Source: Lachnospiraceae bacterium (lineage in GTDB: Bacteria; Bacillota; Clostridia; Lachnospirales; Lachnospiraceae). Taken from it: a stretch of DNA of 64,000 bases. The translations under genes and the position numbers were made by a program. Where the stretch lies: NCBI GenBank assembly GCA_022845895.1, contig AP025573.1:3506501-3570500 (forward strand), read 5' to 3'. The first letter of the stretch is position 1. Every line of letters starts with the position of its first letter. Under the pieces are notes generated by a model. The model saw nothing but the letters and a program-made list of their open reading frames with translations, ran no database searches and had not been told where the DNA came from. Shown here in pieces: positions 1 to 8,626 of this stretch.

Positions 1-616
1 TGCCGAATTCTATCGCATAGTCTTCTTCCGGTACTTCCCCGGACGTCTTGATTGCGTCTTTTTCTTTTCTCGTGCCTCCGTACAGCAGCTTATGTTCAAA
101 TACCAGCACCGGATTGTCATCCCGGATTGCCTGCTTCATCATGCCTTTCGCATCGTACGGGGTGGACGGGCATATCACTTTCAGTCCCGGCACATGTGTA
201 AAGTAGCTTTCCAGGCTCTGTGCATGCTGCGCGCCTCTGTTCGTGGCCCCGCAGGGCGCCCGCATTACCATCGGCACATGGACAGTACCGCCGGACATGT
301 AGCACATCTTCGCCGCCTGGTTCACAAGCTGATCCATCATGCAGAACAGGAAATCTCCGTACTGGAGGTCTGCCACCGGACGCATGCCGGTAATTCCGGC
401 TCCCACGCATACGCCTGCTATGAGTATCTCAGCGATGGGCGTGTTGATGACCCGTTCCGGACCGAATTCCTCCAGAAGTCCTTTCGTAACGGTGAACGCT
501 CCGCCCATTCCTCCTTCTATATCTACGTCCTCCCCAAGGCAGAAGACGGTGTCGTCTCTTCTCATCTCTTCCTGGATTGCCTGCTTTAAGGCATCCGCTA
601 TGGACATCTCGGCCAT
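1..616 (-). CDS. TPP-dependent dehydrogenase E1 component, beta subunit (partial)
   Basis: Beta subunit of a pyruvate/acetoin-type 2-oxo acid dehydrogenase E1. With the alpha subunit it decarboxylates the substrate on thiamine diphosphate and hands the acyl group to a lipoyl E2. Only the first 205 codons lie in the window; the gene runs off the left edge. Visible family signatures are CLGEDV near residue 26, TPIAE near residue 59, GAGITGMRPVAD, and an intact FEHKLLYGG stretch. The ATG at 616 shares its A with the TAA of the alpha gene (TAATG) and has GGAGG about 9 nt upstream, so translation is probably coupled. The true substrate (pyruvate, acetoin, branched-chain 2-oxo acid) cannot be read from the sequence. 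Confidence 0.9.
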   Translation of the reverse strand, partial: MAEMSIADALKQAIQEEMRRDDTVFCLGEDVDIEGGMGGAFTVTKGLLEEFGPERVINTPIAEILIAGVCVGAGITGMRPVADLQYGDFLFCMMDQLVNQAAKMCYMSGGTVHVPMVMRAPCGATNRGAQHAQSLESYFTHVPGLKVICPSTPYDAKGMMKQAIRDDNPVLVFEHKLLYGGTRKEKDAIKTSGEVPEEDYAIEFG

Positions 617-1599
617 TATACATTTCCTCCTTCCCAGTATACGTCCCGAAGTGCAGATTCCGGTTCCGGTTCCCTGCTGTTCTTGGCATATTCCACTTCT
701 GCTTCTATCACCGCTTCTATCTTCTCCTCTATCCGTACGAGTTCTTCTTCACTTAAAACCTCCTCGTCAAGGAGCCTTTTTCTGAATGACCGCACCGGGT
801 CTCTTAAAAACCATTCCTTCTCTTCCTCCTTGGGCCGGTAGCCGCATGCATCATTTCTGGAATGTCCGCCGATGCGGTAAGTCTTCAGCTCCAGGATTGT
901 CGGCCCCTCTCCTGCTCTCGCACGTGCTATCGCCCTGGATGCCGCTTCGTTCACGGCCAGCACATCGTTGCCGTCCACGACTTCGGACGGGATACCATAG
1001 GCCGGCCCTCTGTCCGCAGCCACGTGTTCAAGGCGGCATGTCATCTTTATGGACGTCGTCGCAGAATAGAGATTGTTCTCGCACACATAGACTACCGGCA
1101 GCTTCCATACTGCCGCCGCATTGAGCGCCTCATGGAAAGCGCCCTCATTGCTTGCCCCGTCTCCGAAGAAGCAGACCGCCACATTGTCCGTCTTCTTCAT
1201 CTTGCACCGGAGCGCCACACCTGCGGCTATCGGCAGGTTCCCTCCTACGATGGCATTGGCCGTGACCGCTCCGACAGATATGTCTCCCGTGTGCATGGCT
1301 CCGCCTTTTCCTTTGCAGCACCCTTCCGCCTTGCCGAACATCTCGCACATCATGGAACGTAAGCTCACTCCCTTGGCAAGATCGTGTCCCGCCGGCCTGT
1401 GTGTCGTCAATATGTAATCTTCTTTTCTCAGGTCATATATCATACCCACCGCGCAGGCTTCCTGTCCGTGGGACTGGTGAATCGTTCCTGGCATGATCCC
1501 TTCCAGGAACAGATAATATATCGTTTCCTCGTACTGGCGTATCAGGTACATATCCTTGTACATACCGACGGCCCGCTCTCTCTCAGGCATTTTCTGCAT
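616..1599 (-). CDS. TPP-dependent dehydrogenase E1 component, alpha subunit
   Basis: Alpha subunit (327 aa, normal family length) of the same E1 enzyme. It binds thiamine diphosphate and Mg2+. The TPP motif runs from GDGASNEG (residues 146-153) to ENN (about 174-176), and the phosphorylation-loop-like YRIGGHSRND lies near residue 242. Acetoin and pyruvate dehydrogenase alpha chains look alike here; the short N-terminus favours the acetoin/AcoA-like subgroup, but this is inference. The start at 1599 has AAGGAG about 9 nt upstream. The gene is first in an operon with the beta subunit and is divergent from a DeoR-type regulator, the likely controller. Confidence 0.93.
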   Translation of the reverse strand: MQKMPERERAVGMYKDMYLIRQYEETIYYLFLEGIMPGTIHQSHGQEACAVGMIYDLRKEDYILTTHRPAGHDLAKGVSLRSMMCEMFGKAEGCCKGKGGAMHTGDISVGAVTANAIVGGNLPIAAGVALRCKMKKTDNVAVCFFGDGASNEGAFHEALNAAAVWKLPVVYVCENNLYSATTSIKMTCRLEHVAADRGPAYGIPSEVVDGNDVLAVNEAASRAIARARAGEGPTILELKTYRIGGHSRNDACGYRPKEEEKEWFLRDPVRSFRKRLLDEEVLSEEELVRIEEKIEAVIEAEVEYAKNSREPEPESALRDVYWEGGNV

Positions 1600-1850
1600 A
1601 ACGTACTCTCCTTGTCATTGTTAAAATCAACTGGAAACATAGAAATGTATTTAACATGTTAAATCCTATCTTCATTATATTTTCAACAAGTGACTTAATC
1701 AACATTATGACCGTCTCAATATGTTTGATTTAAAACATTATAGGCTTATTATTGTTCATCTATAAACATTTCGCTGTTCTGCATCGGTTGTAAAACAGGA
1801 AAATATGTAATAGAATAAACATAAATGTTGATTCTGAAAGGAGCCACAAG
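1600..1850. promoter_or_regulatory. Divergent promoter region with AACA/TGTT dyads
   Basis: This 251-bp AT-rich space separates the E1 operon (leftward) from the DeoR-type gene (rightward). It holds a perfect 16-bp palindrome ATTTAACATGTTAAAT at 1649-1664, a gapped dyad ATGTTT-6-AAACAT at 1721-1738, and AACAT-2-ATGTT at 1818-1829. All share an AACA/TGTT core, which suggests operator sites for the adjacent regulator. The ribosome site for the regulator, AAAGGAG, is at 1837-1843. No clean -35/-10 pair stood out. Confidence 0.5.
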
Positions 1851-2645
1851 ATGAAAAAGGAACGTCATGCCCGGATTATAGAATTGTTGGAAAATCATAT
1901 GGTATGTACTCCGAAAGAACTGTCGGACGAGCTCGCCTGCAGCGAGATGACGATACGAAGAGATCTGAATGAACTGGAAGAGATGAGCCTCGTACGGAGA
2001 AAACACGGGTGTGCATTCCTCGTGAAGGCGGCCAAACCGAATTATTTTCTCGAACAGATAGATGAACAGCAGTATGAAAAAGAAGCCATCGCGAAAGCCG
2101 CCCTGCAGTTTGTCCATCCGTACAGCGTCATCTGCATCGACTCCGGGACTACGGCCCACACCGTGTCCCGTTTTCTGCCGGATAACATCCCCCTGTCCGT
2201 CATCACGTCCAATCTGATGACCGCAGTTGAACTGTCGGAAAAGGAAAACATACAGACTTATGTCATCGGGGGAATGCTGTATCACAGGACGAAATCCATC
2301 ATGACAGAATCGGCGGAGCTTCTGACGCAGCATCCTGCAGACGTGGCGTTCATATCAGCCCGGGCGTTCCGCATCCCTGGCGGAGCGTTCGAGCATACCT
2401 ACCCCCTTGTGGCGACGAAGAAAGCCCTCGTGTCCATCGCGCGGAAAACCGTACTCCTCATCGACCACACGAAAGCAGAACACGTATCACTGTGCAATTC
2501 TATCCCGCTGAACCAGATTGATGCAATCATCACGGACGACAAGACGTCCACCGAGATAATAAAAAAAGCAGTCGGACTCAAGAAAGAAGTAATCGTCGTC
2601 AATCCCGAGACCGCTGCCATCGAACACCATTATAATAAAATGTAA
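1851..2645 (+). CDS. DeoR/GlpR-family transcriptional regulator
   Basis: Sugar-phosphate-responsive repressor of the DeoR/GlpR family, 264 aa (family usually about 250-260). The N-terminal winged helix (about residues 1-55) carries the recognition-helix pattern CSEMTIRRDLNELE. The C-terminal DeoR sensor domain has the phosphosugar-binding signature IDSGTTAH near residue 98 and ITSNLMTAVEL near 125. It is divergent from the E1 alpha/beta operon and probably regulates it through the AACA/TGTT dyads between them. The stop codon lies only one base from the end of the convergent kinase gene. Effector unknown. Confidence 0.92.
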   Translation: MKKERHARIIELLENHMVCTPKELSDELACSEMTIRRDLNELEEMSLVRRKHGCAFLVKAAKPNYFLEQIDEQQYEKEAIAKAALQFVHPYSVICIDSGTTAHTVSRFLPDNIPLSVITSNLMTAVELSEKENIQTYVIGGMLYHRTKSIMTESAELLTQHPADVAFISARAFRIPGGAFEHTYPLVATKKALVSIARKTVLLIDHTKAEHVSLCNSIPLNQIDAIITDDKTSTEIIKKAVGLKKEVIVVNPETAAIEHHYNKM

Positions 2646-2646
2646 A

Positions 2647-3948
2647 TCATTCATAATTGATAAGCATGCGCATATAAAACATATCTCCTTCCGTCTTATA
2701 ACTCAGGAACGCGTTATATTTCCTGGCAAATGCAAGAATGCTCTGCGTTCCTGTGCCGTGTCCGTCGTCTTCTGCCCTGGGCAGGTTATCCTCATCAAAG
2801 AGGATTGTTCCGTCATAGGTATTCACCACTTCAAAAATCATCTGAGGGCGGCTTACACAATGTACCTTGATCTGTTTCCGGGTACCTTCTGACATCCTGC
2901 AGCATGCATGGACGGCATTTTCAACGGCATTGGCGAGCACGATGGCAAGTTCCGCAGAATCGACCGGGAGTATATCCGGTATGTCACAGTCAACCGATAC
3001 GCTGATACCCGCCTGTATCGCCCGCTCCAGATACAGGGACAGCGTAGCGTTCACGACCGGATTCCTACAGTAGACCGACAGGCGGAGAGGCTCTCCCATC
3101 TCATCCAGCCTCCCTTTTATCACCTCAAGAGCCTCCTCCACCCTTCCCTCTCTGAGCTGCACGATAATATTAGCCAGATAATGCCTCATGTCATGGCGGT
3201 ACACGGCAAGTTCCCGCTCACTTTTTTCTGCCGCTTCAATCTGCTTCAGAAGCGCCAGAGATTGAGATTCGAGAAGCTCTGCATTGCGCTGGAGCGTCAG
3301 CAGCTCATATGTACTGCGGTAAACCTGATAGATGATATAATATACAAAACACAAGATAACATAGAGGAACGCGACTGCCAGAAGATTATCCGTGCGGACA
3401 TGCGGATACAGTCCCAGAAACATCACTAACGCAAAAAAGCAGAATGGAATCACCGCAAATATCCGCCAGCTCCCTTTTTTCATATTTGCTGCCAGAAACT
3501 GGTATGGCCGCCGCAGATACCGTACGAACAAGAATATGATCAATGCAGACAGAAGTCCCCGCATAAGGGTATCCAGCCATACCGCCTTGTCTCCTCCTTC
3601 CAGCGCTCCCCCCGTGATAAAGTGGGACAGTATTGATATAAGATATACTGCATTCACGGCTGTAAAAAAGTTAAACAGATGCTGAGAAGGCCAGTCTTTT
3701 GCCGCGGCAAGCAGATAGATGATGCAGGGCACAAAAAGGACGGCCGCATATAGCTGCTTCATCCGTTCATGCCCTGCTAAAATCAACAGCATGGCATTGA
3801 CAGATACAGCGGTGAGGAAAACCGCCGCCATAGCGGTACGGGCTCTGCGCCGTCTTGGAAAACGTGACATTTCAAAAACAAGTGCAATTGGAAAAGCGCA
3901 GGTCACCGTCATCCGCAGTATGTTCCCTAATAATGCCATCTGATTCAT
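2647..3948 (-). CDS. Sensor histidine kinase, GHKL (AgrC/LytS-like)
   Basis: Membrane sensor kinase of the GHKL group, 433 aa. Six or seven hydrophobic segments cover about residues 5-210, followed by a coiled region (about 215-245), an H-box with likely phospho-accepting His252 in YRHDMRHYL, an N-box around Asn340-Asn344 and a G-box GHGTG at about 396-400. This layout matches AgrC-type receptors, which usually sense peptides; the ligand here is unknown. Its start overlaps the end of the response-regulator gene by ATGA, so the pair is co-translated. An anchored surface protein is encoded next door. Confidence 0.88.
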   Translation of the reverse strand: MNQMALLGNILRMTVTCAFPIALVFEMSRFPRRRRARTAMAAVFLTAVSVNAMLLILAGHERMKQLYAAVLFVPCIIYLLAAAKDWPSQHLFNFFTAVNAVYLISILSHFITGGALEGGDKAVWLDTLMRGLLSALIIFLFVRYLRRPYQFLAANMKKGSWRIFAVIPFCFFALVMFLGLYPHVRTDNLLAVAFLYVILCFVYYIIYQVYRSTYELLTLQRNAELLESQSLALLKQIEAAEKSERELAVYRHDMRHYLANIIVQLREGRVEEALEVIKGRLDEMGEPLRLSVYCRNPVVNATLSLYLERAIQAGISVSVDCDIPDILPVDSAELAIVLANAVENAVHACCRMSEGTRKQIKVHCVSRPQMIFEVVNTYDGTILFDEDNLPRAEDDGHGTGTQSILAFARKYNAFLSYKTEGDMFYMRMLINYE

Positions 3949-4685
3949 GATTCCTGCCTCCGTTCAAGTATGTAGTCCATATACTTCTTCTTCGCTTCGG
4001 TATATTTTCTCGTTATCGTCAGCAATTCGCCATCACTCAGCGTGAACGTATTCCTTCCTACCTTCTGTATGTGCCGCATATTGACAATATGGGATGCCGA
4101 TATCTGTATGAACCCCATACCTACGCTAAATGGTGCTGCAATATCAGAAAACGGCTTCCGGTAAAGGACACTCTTAACCGTTGTACAATCTGTCAGATGC
4201 AGGTACAGGCGGTGCCCGTAATACTCCACGCATACAATCCTCGAAAGAGGAATGGCTTGCAGGCCATCCGGCACATGTAGGAGAAAACGGCACATGTTGT
4301 CAGATTCAAATCTCTGACAAGCCTCATCAAGCCGTACAGCCAGCTCTTCCTCACTACAAGGTTTCAGCATATAGTCCATGGCCCTGATACGGTAAGATTC
4401 CAGGGCAAAATCCGGAGATGACGTAAGATAGATGATGACAGCCAGACCGTCCTCCTGCCGTATGGCCCTGCCAAGCTCCATCCCATCCATTCCGGGCATC
4501 AGTATATCTAAGAGACAGATGTTGAACTTCCTTCCCTTCTCTATCTCCTCTATCAGTTCCATACCGGTATGGAAGCAGTCCAGAGAAATATCTTTATCTG
4601 GATGCCGCTTTATGTATTCTTCTATGTAGGCACATATCTGCTCTAGTTCTTTATAATCATCGTCGCATACAGCTATAGAAATCAT
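3945..4685 (-). CDS. LytTR-family response regulator (AgrA-like)
   Basis: Response regulator partner of the GHKL kinase, 246 aa. The receiver domain (residues 1 to about 120) has the acidic pocket Asp8-Asp9-Asp10 and likely phospho-acceptor Asp60 in LLDILMPGMDG. The C-terminal LytTR DNA-binding domain (about 140-240) has the typical IQISASHIVNMRHIQKV stretch. It is first of the two-gene operon and overlaps the kinase start by 4 bp. The neighbouring surface-protein gene at 4921, read divergently, is a plausible target, but no clear LytTR direct-repeat site was identified. Confidence 0.92.
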   Translation of the reverse strand: MISIAVCDDDYKELEQICAYIEEYIKRHPDKDISLDCFHTGMELIEEIEKGRKFNICLLDILMPGMDGMELGRAIRQEDGLAVIIYLTSSPDFALESYRIRAMDYMLKPCSEEELAVRLDEACQRFESDNMCRFLLHVPDGLQAIPLSRIVCVEYYGHRLYLHLTDCTTVKSVLYRKPFSDIAAPFSVGMGFIQISASHIVNMRHIQKVGRNTFTLSDGELLTITRKYTEAKKKYMDYILERRQES

Positions 4686-4920
4686 GCGTTCCCACCTTTT
4701 GTCATTCGTACTAATATAATTATATACGATAATGCACGCATTTCCCAGACGAAAATGGTTGCCAATTAAGTGAAAAAAAATGTCTTTCAGGCTATTGCCA
4801 GCAAATACAGCCTTTATTCATTTATAATATCACCTGAGTTCAAAAATATGTTATCCCCTAATACCCTGAAGATGGCATAGCAAAAAGCTCAGACGAAACG
4901 ATACAGAAAGGTAGAAGAAT
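4686..4920. promoter_or_regulatory. Divergent intergenic region, LytTR system / surface protein
   Basis: A clean TATAAT hexamer lies at 4823-4828, about 90 bp before the surface-protein ATG; no -35 sits at normal spacing, so an activator could be needed. TTGCCA occurs twice in direct orientation (4759-4764 and 4795-4800). The ribosome site for 4921 is AGAAAGG about 9-10 nt upstream of the ATG. Promoter assignment is tentative. Confidence 0.35.
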
Positions 4921-6636
4921 ATGAGACGATTAACACATCTTAAAAAGCTATCAGTGATTCTTGGAGCCGCCGTCCTTCTGTCTGCTGCCCTGATAGCAAG
5001 CGTCCCGGCACATGCAGAAGAAGGAATTACCGTAACGAGCGCGGCAGAACTTAAAAACGCGGTCCAGAATGCGTCCGCTCCACTTACCATCAACCTGGGT
5101 GGAGACATATTTACGACCACCGTCTCTGCCGGAACCGATAAGGATATCACTATCAACATGAATGGCCACCGGATCCGCACAAGCTCCATGTACGCTCTTG
5201 TAACAGCCGGAAAGCTGACTGTCAACGGAGGCACTGTTGTAAATGAAGCTGTCCAGCCCGCAGGCTGCATCCAGGTGAATTCCGGAGGCACCTTGGTGCT
5301 TAACGGAACAGCACTGGACGGAGGCTCCATGGTCCTGGACAATCATGGGACTTCCACCGTCACAGACAGTACCATTACCGCAAGTCTGTACTATGGAGTC
5401 ACCAACCAGACTTCCGGAATTCTCTATCTGAACGGAAGCAGCCTTATATCTGACGAGCTGATGGCAGGCATCTCTAACTACGGTGCTCTCTACTTTAATT
5501 CCGGCATCGTCAAAAGTAAGGGAACGGCCATCGAACAGATCAGAGGCAGTTCCCTGATTCTGCCGGACGGCAAGATAGATAAGAACGGGACAGCCGGTGG
5601 GTATCATACATGTACGCTCACAGACAGCGTGATAACAGGAGCGGTAAATGGGGGGACACCCATAGATGCAGAGAGCATAGAAGACCTTATCCGCCGCTCT
5701 AAAGTAAGCGCAGCTGATGTCACCCGGCTGGAAATTACAGAAGGAACCGTAACCGGTGACGACTGGAATTACCTCTCTACCGATAAAGATAATACAGGGG
5801 CAGGCAATCCTCTGTCTCAGCTGGAAGTCCTTATAATCGACCGGACCGTATCCCAGATTACAGACATGCCCGCAGACTGCTTCTGGGGAGACCGTACACT
5901 AACGGAGATAAAAATATTCGGAGTGAAGGGAATAGGGGACCGTGCATTCCAAAACTGTACTGCACTGGAAACTGTCATTTTACCGGATTTACAGAATATG
6001 GGGACGGATATGATTGAAGGCTGTACCTCTATGAAGATATTCGCAGTCCCGTCCACTCCGCCTGTATGTGAAAACGGTTGGATATACAGCTCGTCCACAC
6101 CGGCCGGCTTACAGCTTCAGATTGTGGATTCTTCGGGAATCCCTCTATCCGGGGCAGCGCTTAATGAAGCACGCATCCGTTATGCCCTTGCTCTTGAAAA
6201 TGGTTCTGACAGAGAAGACGGCTATTGGTTCGGTATGGATATAGGAGAGATTACACATACCATCTCCGCAACGGCCGGCGAGGGCGGCAAAGTAAAAGCT
6301 CCCGGCAAAGTGCTGCGTGGTACTGATGCGAGGATACAAATCATCCCAAACCCAGGATGGGCGACGGCCAGTGCAACCGCCGACGGAGAATCTGTATCTG
6401 TAGTTAACAATGAGTATGTATTTCATGATGTCAAAGAAGACCATTCCCTGACGGTTACGTTTATCAAGGTGAAAGATACCGGTACTTCCGAAAGCGGAAA
6501 CAGCGGGAATGAAAAGCCTGTATTCGGTTCCGCAAAGGCTGCCCGAACAGGGGATGACGCTGTCCTGCTGCTCTGGTGCTTCCTGTTGGCCGCCTCTGCT
6601 GTCTTAATAAAGAAGCTTGTCAGGTATCGTGTATGA
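4921..6636 (+). CDS. Secreted, membrane/wall-anchored surface protein
   Basis: Exported surface protein, 571 aa. A signal peptide covers about residues 1-31 (cleavage expected after AHA). Residues about 40-240 are rich in short Gly/Asn/Thr strands of right-handed beta-helix character (NGGTVVNEA, NSGGTLVLNG). About residues 300-380 resemble BspA-type leucine-rich repeats (IGDRAFQNCTALETVILP). The C-terminus has the layout of a sorting signal: ARTGD at about 541-545, a hydrophobic segment, then KK and a basic tail. A canonical LPXTG is absent, so sortase processing is uncertain; simple membrane anchoring is the alternative. Likely role is adhesion or surface interaction. A strong terminator follows. 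Confidence 0.8.
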   Translation: MRRLTHLKKLSVILGAAVLLSAALIASVPAHAEEGITVTSAAELKNAVQNASAPLTINLGGDIFTTTVSAGTDKDITINMNGHRIRTSSMYALVTAGKLTVNGGTVVNEAVQPAGCIQVNSGGTLVLNGTALDGGSMVLDNHGTSTVTDSTITASLYYGVTNQTSGILYLNGSSLISDELMAGISNYGALYFNSGIVKSKGTAIEQIRGSSLILPDGKIDKNGTAGGYHTCTLTDSVITGAVNGGTPIDAESIEDLIRRSKVSAADVTRLEITEGTVTGDDWNYLSTDKDNTGAGNPLSQLEVLIIDRTVSQITDMPADCFWGDRTLTEIKIFGVKGIGDRAFQNCTALETVILPDLQNMGTDMIEGCTSMKIFAVPSTPPVCENGWIYSSSTPAGLQLQIVDSSGIPLSGAALNEARIRYALALENGSDREDGYWFGMDIGEITHTISATAGEGGKVKAPGKVLRGTDARIQIIPNPGWATASATADGESVSVVNNEYVFHDVKEDHSLTVTFIKVKDTGTSESGNSGNEKPVFGSAKAARTGDDAVLLLWCFLLAASAVLIKKLVRYRV

Positions 6637-6653
6637 TTTTAGGGGATATTTTT

Positions 6654-6681
6654 GGTGGCCGAGTTACTCGGCCACCTTTTT
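6654..6681 (+). terminator. Intrinsic terminator of the surface-protein gene
   Basis: Perfect 10-bp stem GGTGGCCGAG/CTCGGCCACC (6654-6663 with 6667-6676), three-base loop, then five T residues. It lies 18 bp after the stop codon at 6636. The T-run overlaps the stop codon of the convergent 55-aa gene. Confidence 0.9.
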
Positions 6682-6847
6682 ACTTCCAATCAGTCAAATG
6701 TGGTTCCTTCCTCTTCTCCAGCCGCTCCAGAGCATCATAAAGGCTGGATCCCTTCCAGCCTGCTTCGCGGAATACGTTCTGGAGTATCCTGTCCGCCGTA
6801 GCAATATCCAGTTCCGGCTCCTTCGTTATCTCTCTGTAATCTGCCAT
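6680..6847 (-). CDS. Small hypothetical protein (55 aa), last gene of the surface operon
   Basis: A short open frame starting ATG at 6847 (MADYREITKEPELD...) and ending TAA at 6680-6682. It is highly charged and mostly helical in appearance, with Trp in GWKGSS and a C-terminal DWK. The upstream GGATAAGGG is a weak ribosome site. It lies 48 bp downstream of the lipoprotein gene on the same strand and ends at the convergent terminator, so it could be the last cistron of the surface operon or an independent small gene. I recognise no family. Being coding is inferred from its position and well-behaved composition. Confidence 0.45.
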   Translation of the reverse strand: MADYREITKEPELDIATADRILQNVFREAGWKGSSLYDALERLEKRKEPHLTDWK

Positions 6848-6895
6848 CTGCCCTTATCCTTTCTGTTCCCTCGATCCGCCCCTGCCATCCGCATA

Positions 6896-7423
6896 TCAGG
6901 ATGAAGGAAGCGTCCATATGATCGATTCATCATATGGTTCACCTTCCTGGGGCGCTTTAAGATCCTTCGTATAATATATCTCCAGCCTGTCAGGCTGCGG
7001 CCTTCCTTCTTTCATCAGTATGACAAAAGAGAACTCCAGCTCGTCATTCGTGCCGATCTCCGTAACCAGATCGCTTTTATCATGATTTGAAAAAAGGAGG
7101 GCCCCTTCATACGTCTTCCTGCCGCTTATGCCCTGTACCTTGATATTGCCGGCATCAAGCACATGTAAGCCTTTATTTTCCGCTGTTCCGGAGATGACAT
7201 AGTAGGAATAGCCCTTCTTTTCCTCGTAATACCTGTAGTAGCCGTTTGGCTGCTTTGGCTTGACCTCCTTGCATATCTCAGCCTTCTCGAAGGTGAATGA
7301 GATGCCGTTCATGGCTATGCTCTCATCAGCATCGGCTTGTATGCTATGTTCCGCTGTTGCCTTGCCGCGGCAGCCGCTGACGCAAAGCAGCAGCAGAAAG
7401 GCCAATAATAAGCTCTTTTTCAT
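6896..7423 (-). CDS. Lipoprotein of unknown function, surface operon
   Basis: Exported lipoprotein, 175 aa. The signal peptide ends in the lipobox VSGC with lipidated Cys18. The mature part has an Ig-like, beta-rich pattern (GISFTFEKAEIC..., YYVISGTAENKG) of the sort seen in DUF4352/DUF5067-type surface lipoproteins; membership is not certain. Its ATG directly abuts the TAA of the upstream membrane-protein gene (TAAATG), showing co-translation in the surface operon. Probable location is the outer face of the cytoplasmic membrane, perhaps as an assembly or accessory factor. Confidence 0.75.
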   Translation of the reverse strand: MKKSLLLAFLLLLCVSGCRGKATAEHSIQADADESIAMNGISFTFEKAEICKEVKPKQPNGYYRYYEEKKGYSYYVISGTAENKGLHVLDAGNIKVQGISGRKTYEGALLFSNHDKSDLVTEIGTNDELEFSFVILMKEGRPQPDRLEIYYTKDLKAPQEGEPYDESIIWTLPSS

Positions 7424-7927
7424 TTATTCCACCTCGAGCACCGCTTCGATTGCCCCCCCGTTATATAAGTTGTCCGGATCCTTCATATCAGCCGCTTCCA
7501 CATTCAAGACGATCGGATACTCCCCCTTCTTCAATTCCTTATCTATCTTGAAGCTTGTTACAGCCGTGCCCGGCTTGATCAGGCCTGTCTGATGCAATGT
7601 CGATCCATCACTTTTGAGTATTATGTGGAATTTGAAATAGCAGTCATTCCCTTCCGGGTTGAGCAGTGCCACTTCGACCTTCTTCGTCGCCAGGTCCATC
7701 TCAAGAACGTCATATCCCGGCATAAGGATGGAGTCCGGGTCTGTGTTCTTCACCCCATTCGGCAGCTGATATGCAATCGCATGCTTGTCCAGATCCGGCC
7801 CGCGCTCATAGGTCAATGCTGCCGTCACTCCTGCGGCCGCGATCAGCAGCAGCAGGATCACCGTCATTATTTTCCTGACAGGCCTTTTGCCATGCTTCCT
7901 TTTCCTCTTCCTGTATGTATCTTCCAT
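7424..7927 (-). CDS. Membrane-anchored extracellular beta-domain protein (paralogue 2)
   Basis: 167 aa: a very basic N-terminus (RKRKRKHGKR), one transmembrane segment at about residues 20-40, and an extracellular beta-sandwich-like domain. It is clearly paralogous to the product of the gene just upstream (end 8626): both have NTDxDSIL-PG, LLNPEGNxCYF, GLIxPGxAV, LKxGxYPI and YNxGxIEA in the same order. The adjacent lipoprotein gene starts at its stop codon. By analogy with WxL loci, in which DUF916-type membrane proteins accompany the surface proteins, it may anchor or present the operon's surface proteins; this is inference. Confidence 0.75.
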   Translation of the reverse strand: MEDTYRKRKRKHGKRPVRKIMTVILLLLIAAAGVTAALTYERGPDLDKHAIAYQLPNGVKNTDPDSILMPGYDVLEMDLATKKVEVALLNPEGNDCYFKFHIILKSDGSTLHQTGLIKPGTAVTSFKIDKELKKGEYPIVLNVEAADMKDPDNLYNGGAIEAVLEVE

Positions 7928-7945
7928 ATGCTCCTCCCTGCCCCG

Positions 7946-8626
7946 CTATTCTGTTATTATGAGCTGTGCCTCTATGTTTCCCGCATTATATACGATCTCA
8001 GGATCCTGTATGTCCCGCGTCTCCACGATAACCTCGATGGGGTATGTTCCCGCCTTCAGCTTCCTGCTGAGTTCGAATTCCATCACCGCTTTGCCTGGTT
8101 CTATCAGGCCGGAGGCGTATAGTGGTTCGCCGGTGTCCGTCTGCTTGATCGTATACCGGAAATAGCATCCATTCCCTTCCGGGTTGAGCAGTACGGCCTC
8201 GATATGCGTATCGTCCTCCCTGCCGTTCAGTTTGCTCACCCCCGGCAGCAGGATGGAATCGCTGTCCGTATTTCTAATGCCTTCCACATGGTAGGACACC
8301 GCCGTCTTATCCAATCCCTCGACTTCGTCCTTCCGTGCAGTCCATATGCCGGCCAGGAATATGATGGCGCATACGAGCGCCGCCAGTATGACCGAAAGCA
8401 GCCTGTGCCAGGCATGGTCGACAATCCGGAGGAAGCCCTCTTCCCCTTTTCCGTCCACCACCGGGATATATCCCACGACCCTTTTCGTCCACGCTAGCCT
8501 GTTCTGATAAGGATACAGGCCCACCTCTGCCTTCTCACCGGCAAGATGATCCTCTGCTTTAGGGTTTTCACGCATATGGATATCCGAAAACACTTTGAAC
8601 CCGCCATTCGGATACAAGGCCTGCAT
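7946..8626 (-). CDS. Membrane-anchored extracellular beta-domain protein (paralogue 1)
   Basis: 226 aa from the first ATG: a soluble N-terminal part, a transmembrane segment near residues 75-95, and the same extracellular domain as its 167-aa paralogue. The start is doubtful. The open frame continues upstream for 30 codons with protein-like content (Lys/Arg-rich, then GCWYY), and a perfect AGGAGG lies 8 nt before an ATC codon at 8716-8714; no ATG, GTG or TTG is in frame before a stop. The ATG at 8626 has only GAGG 5 nt upstream. Either an AUC start gives a 256-aa protein, or the ATG is used. An intrinsic terminator separates this gene from the WxL-like gene before it. Confidence 0.7.
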   Translation of the reverse strand: MQALYPNGGFKVFSDIHMRENPKAEDHLAGEKAEVGLYPYQNRLAWTKRVVGYIPVVDGKGEEGFLRIVDHAWHRLLSVILAALVCAIIFLAGIWTARKDEVEGLDKTAVSYHVEGIRNTDSDSILLPGVSKLNGREDDTHIEAVLLNPEGNGCYFRYTIKQTDTGEPLYASGLIEPGKAVMEFELSRKLKAGTYPIEVIVETRDIQDPEIVYNAGNIEAQLIITE

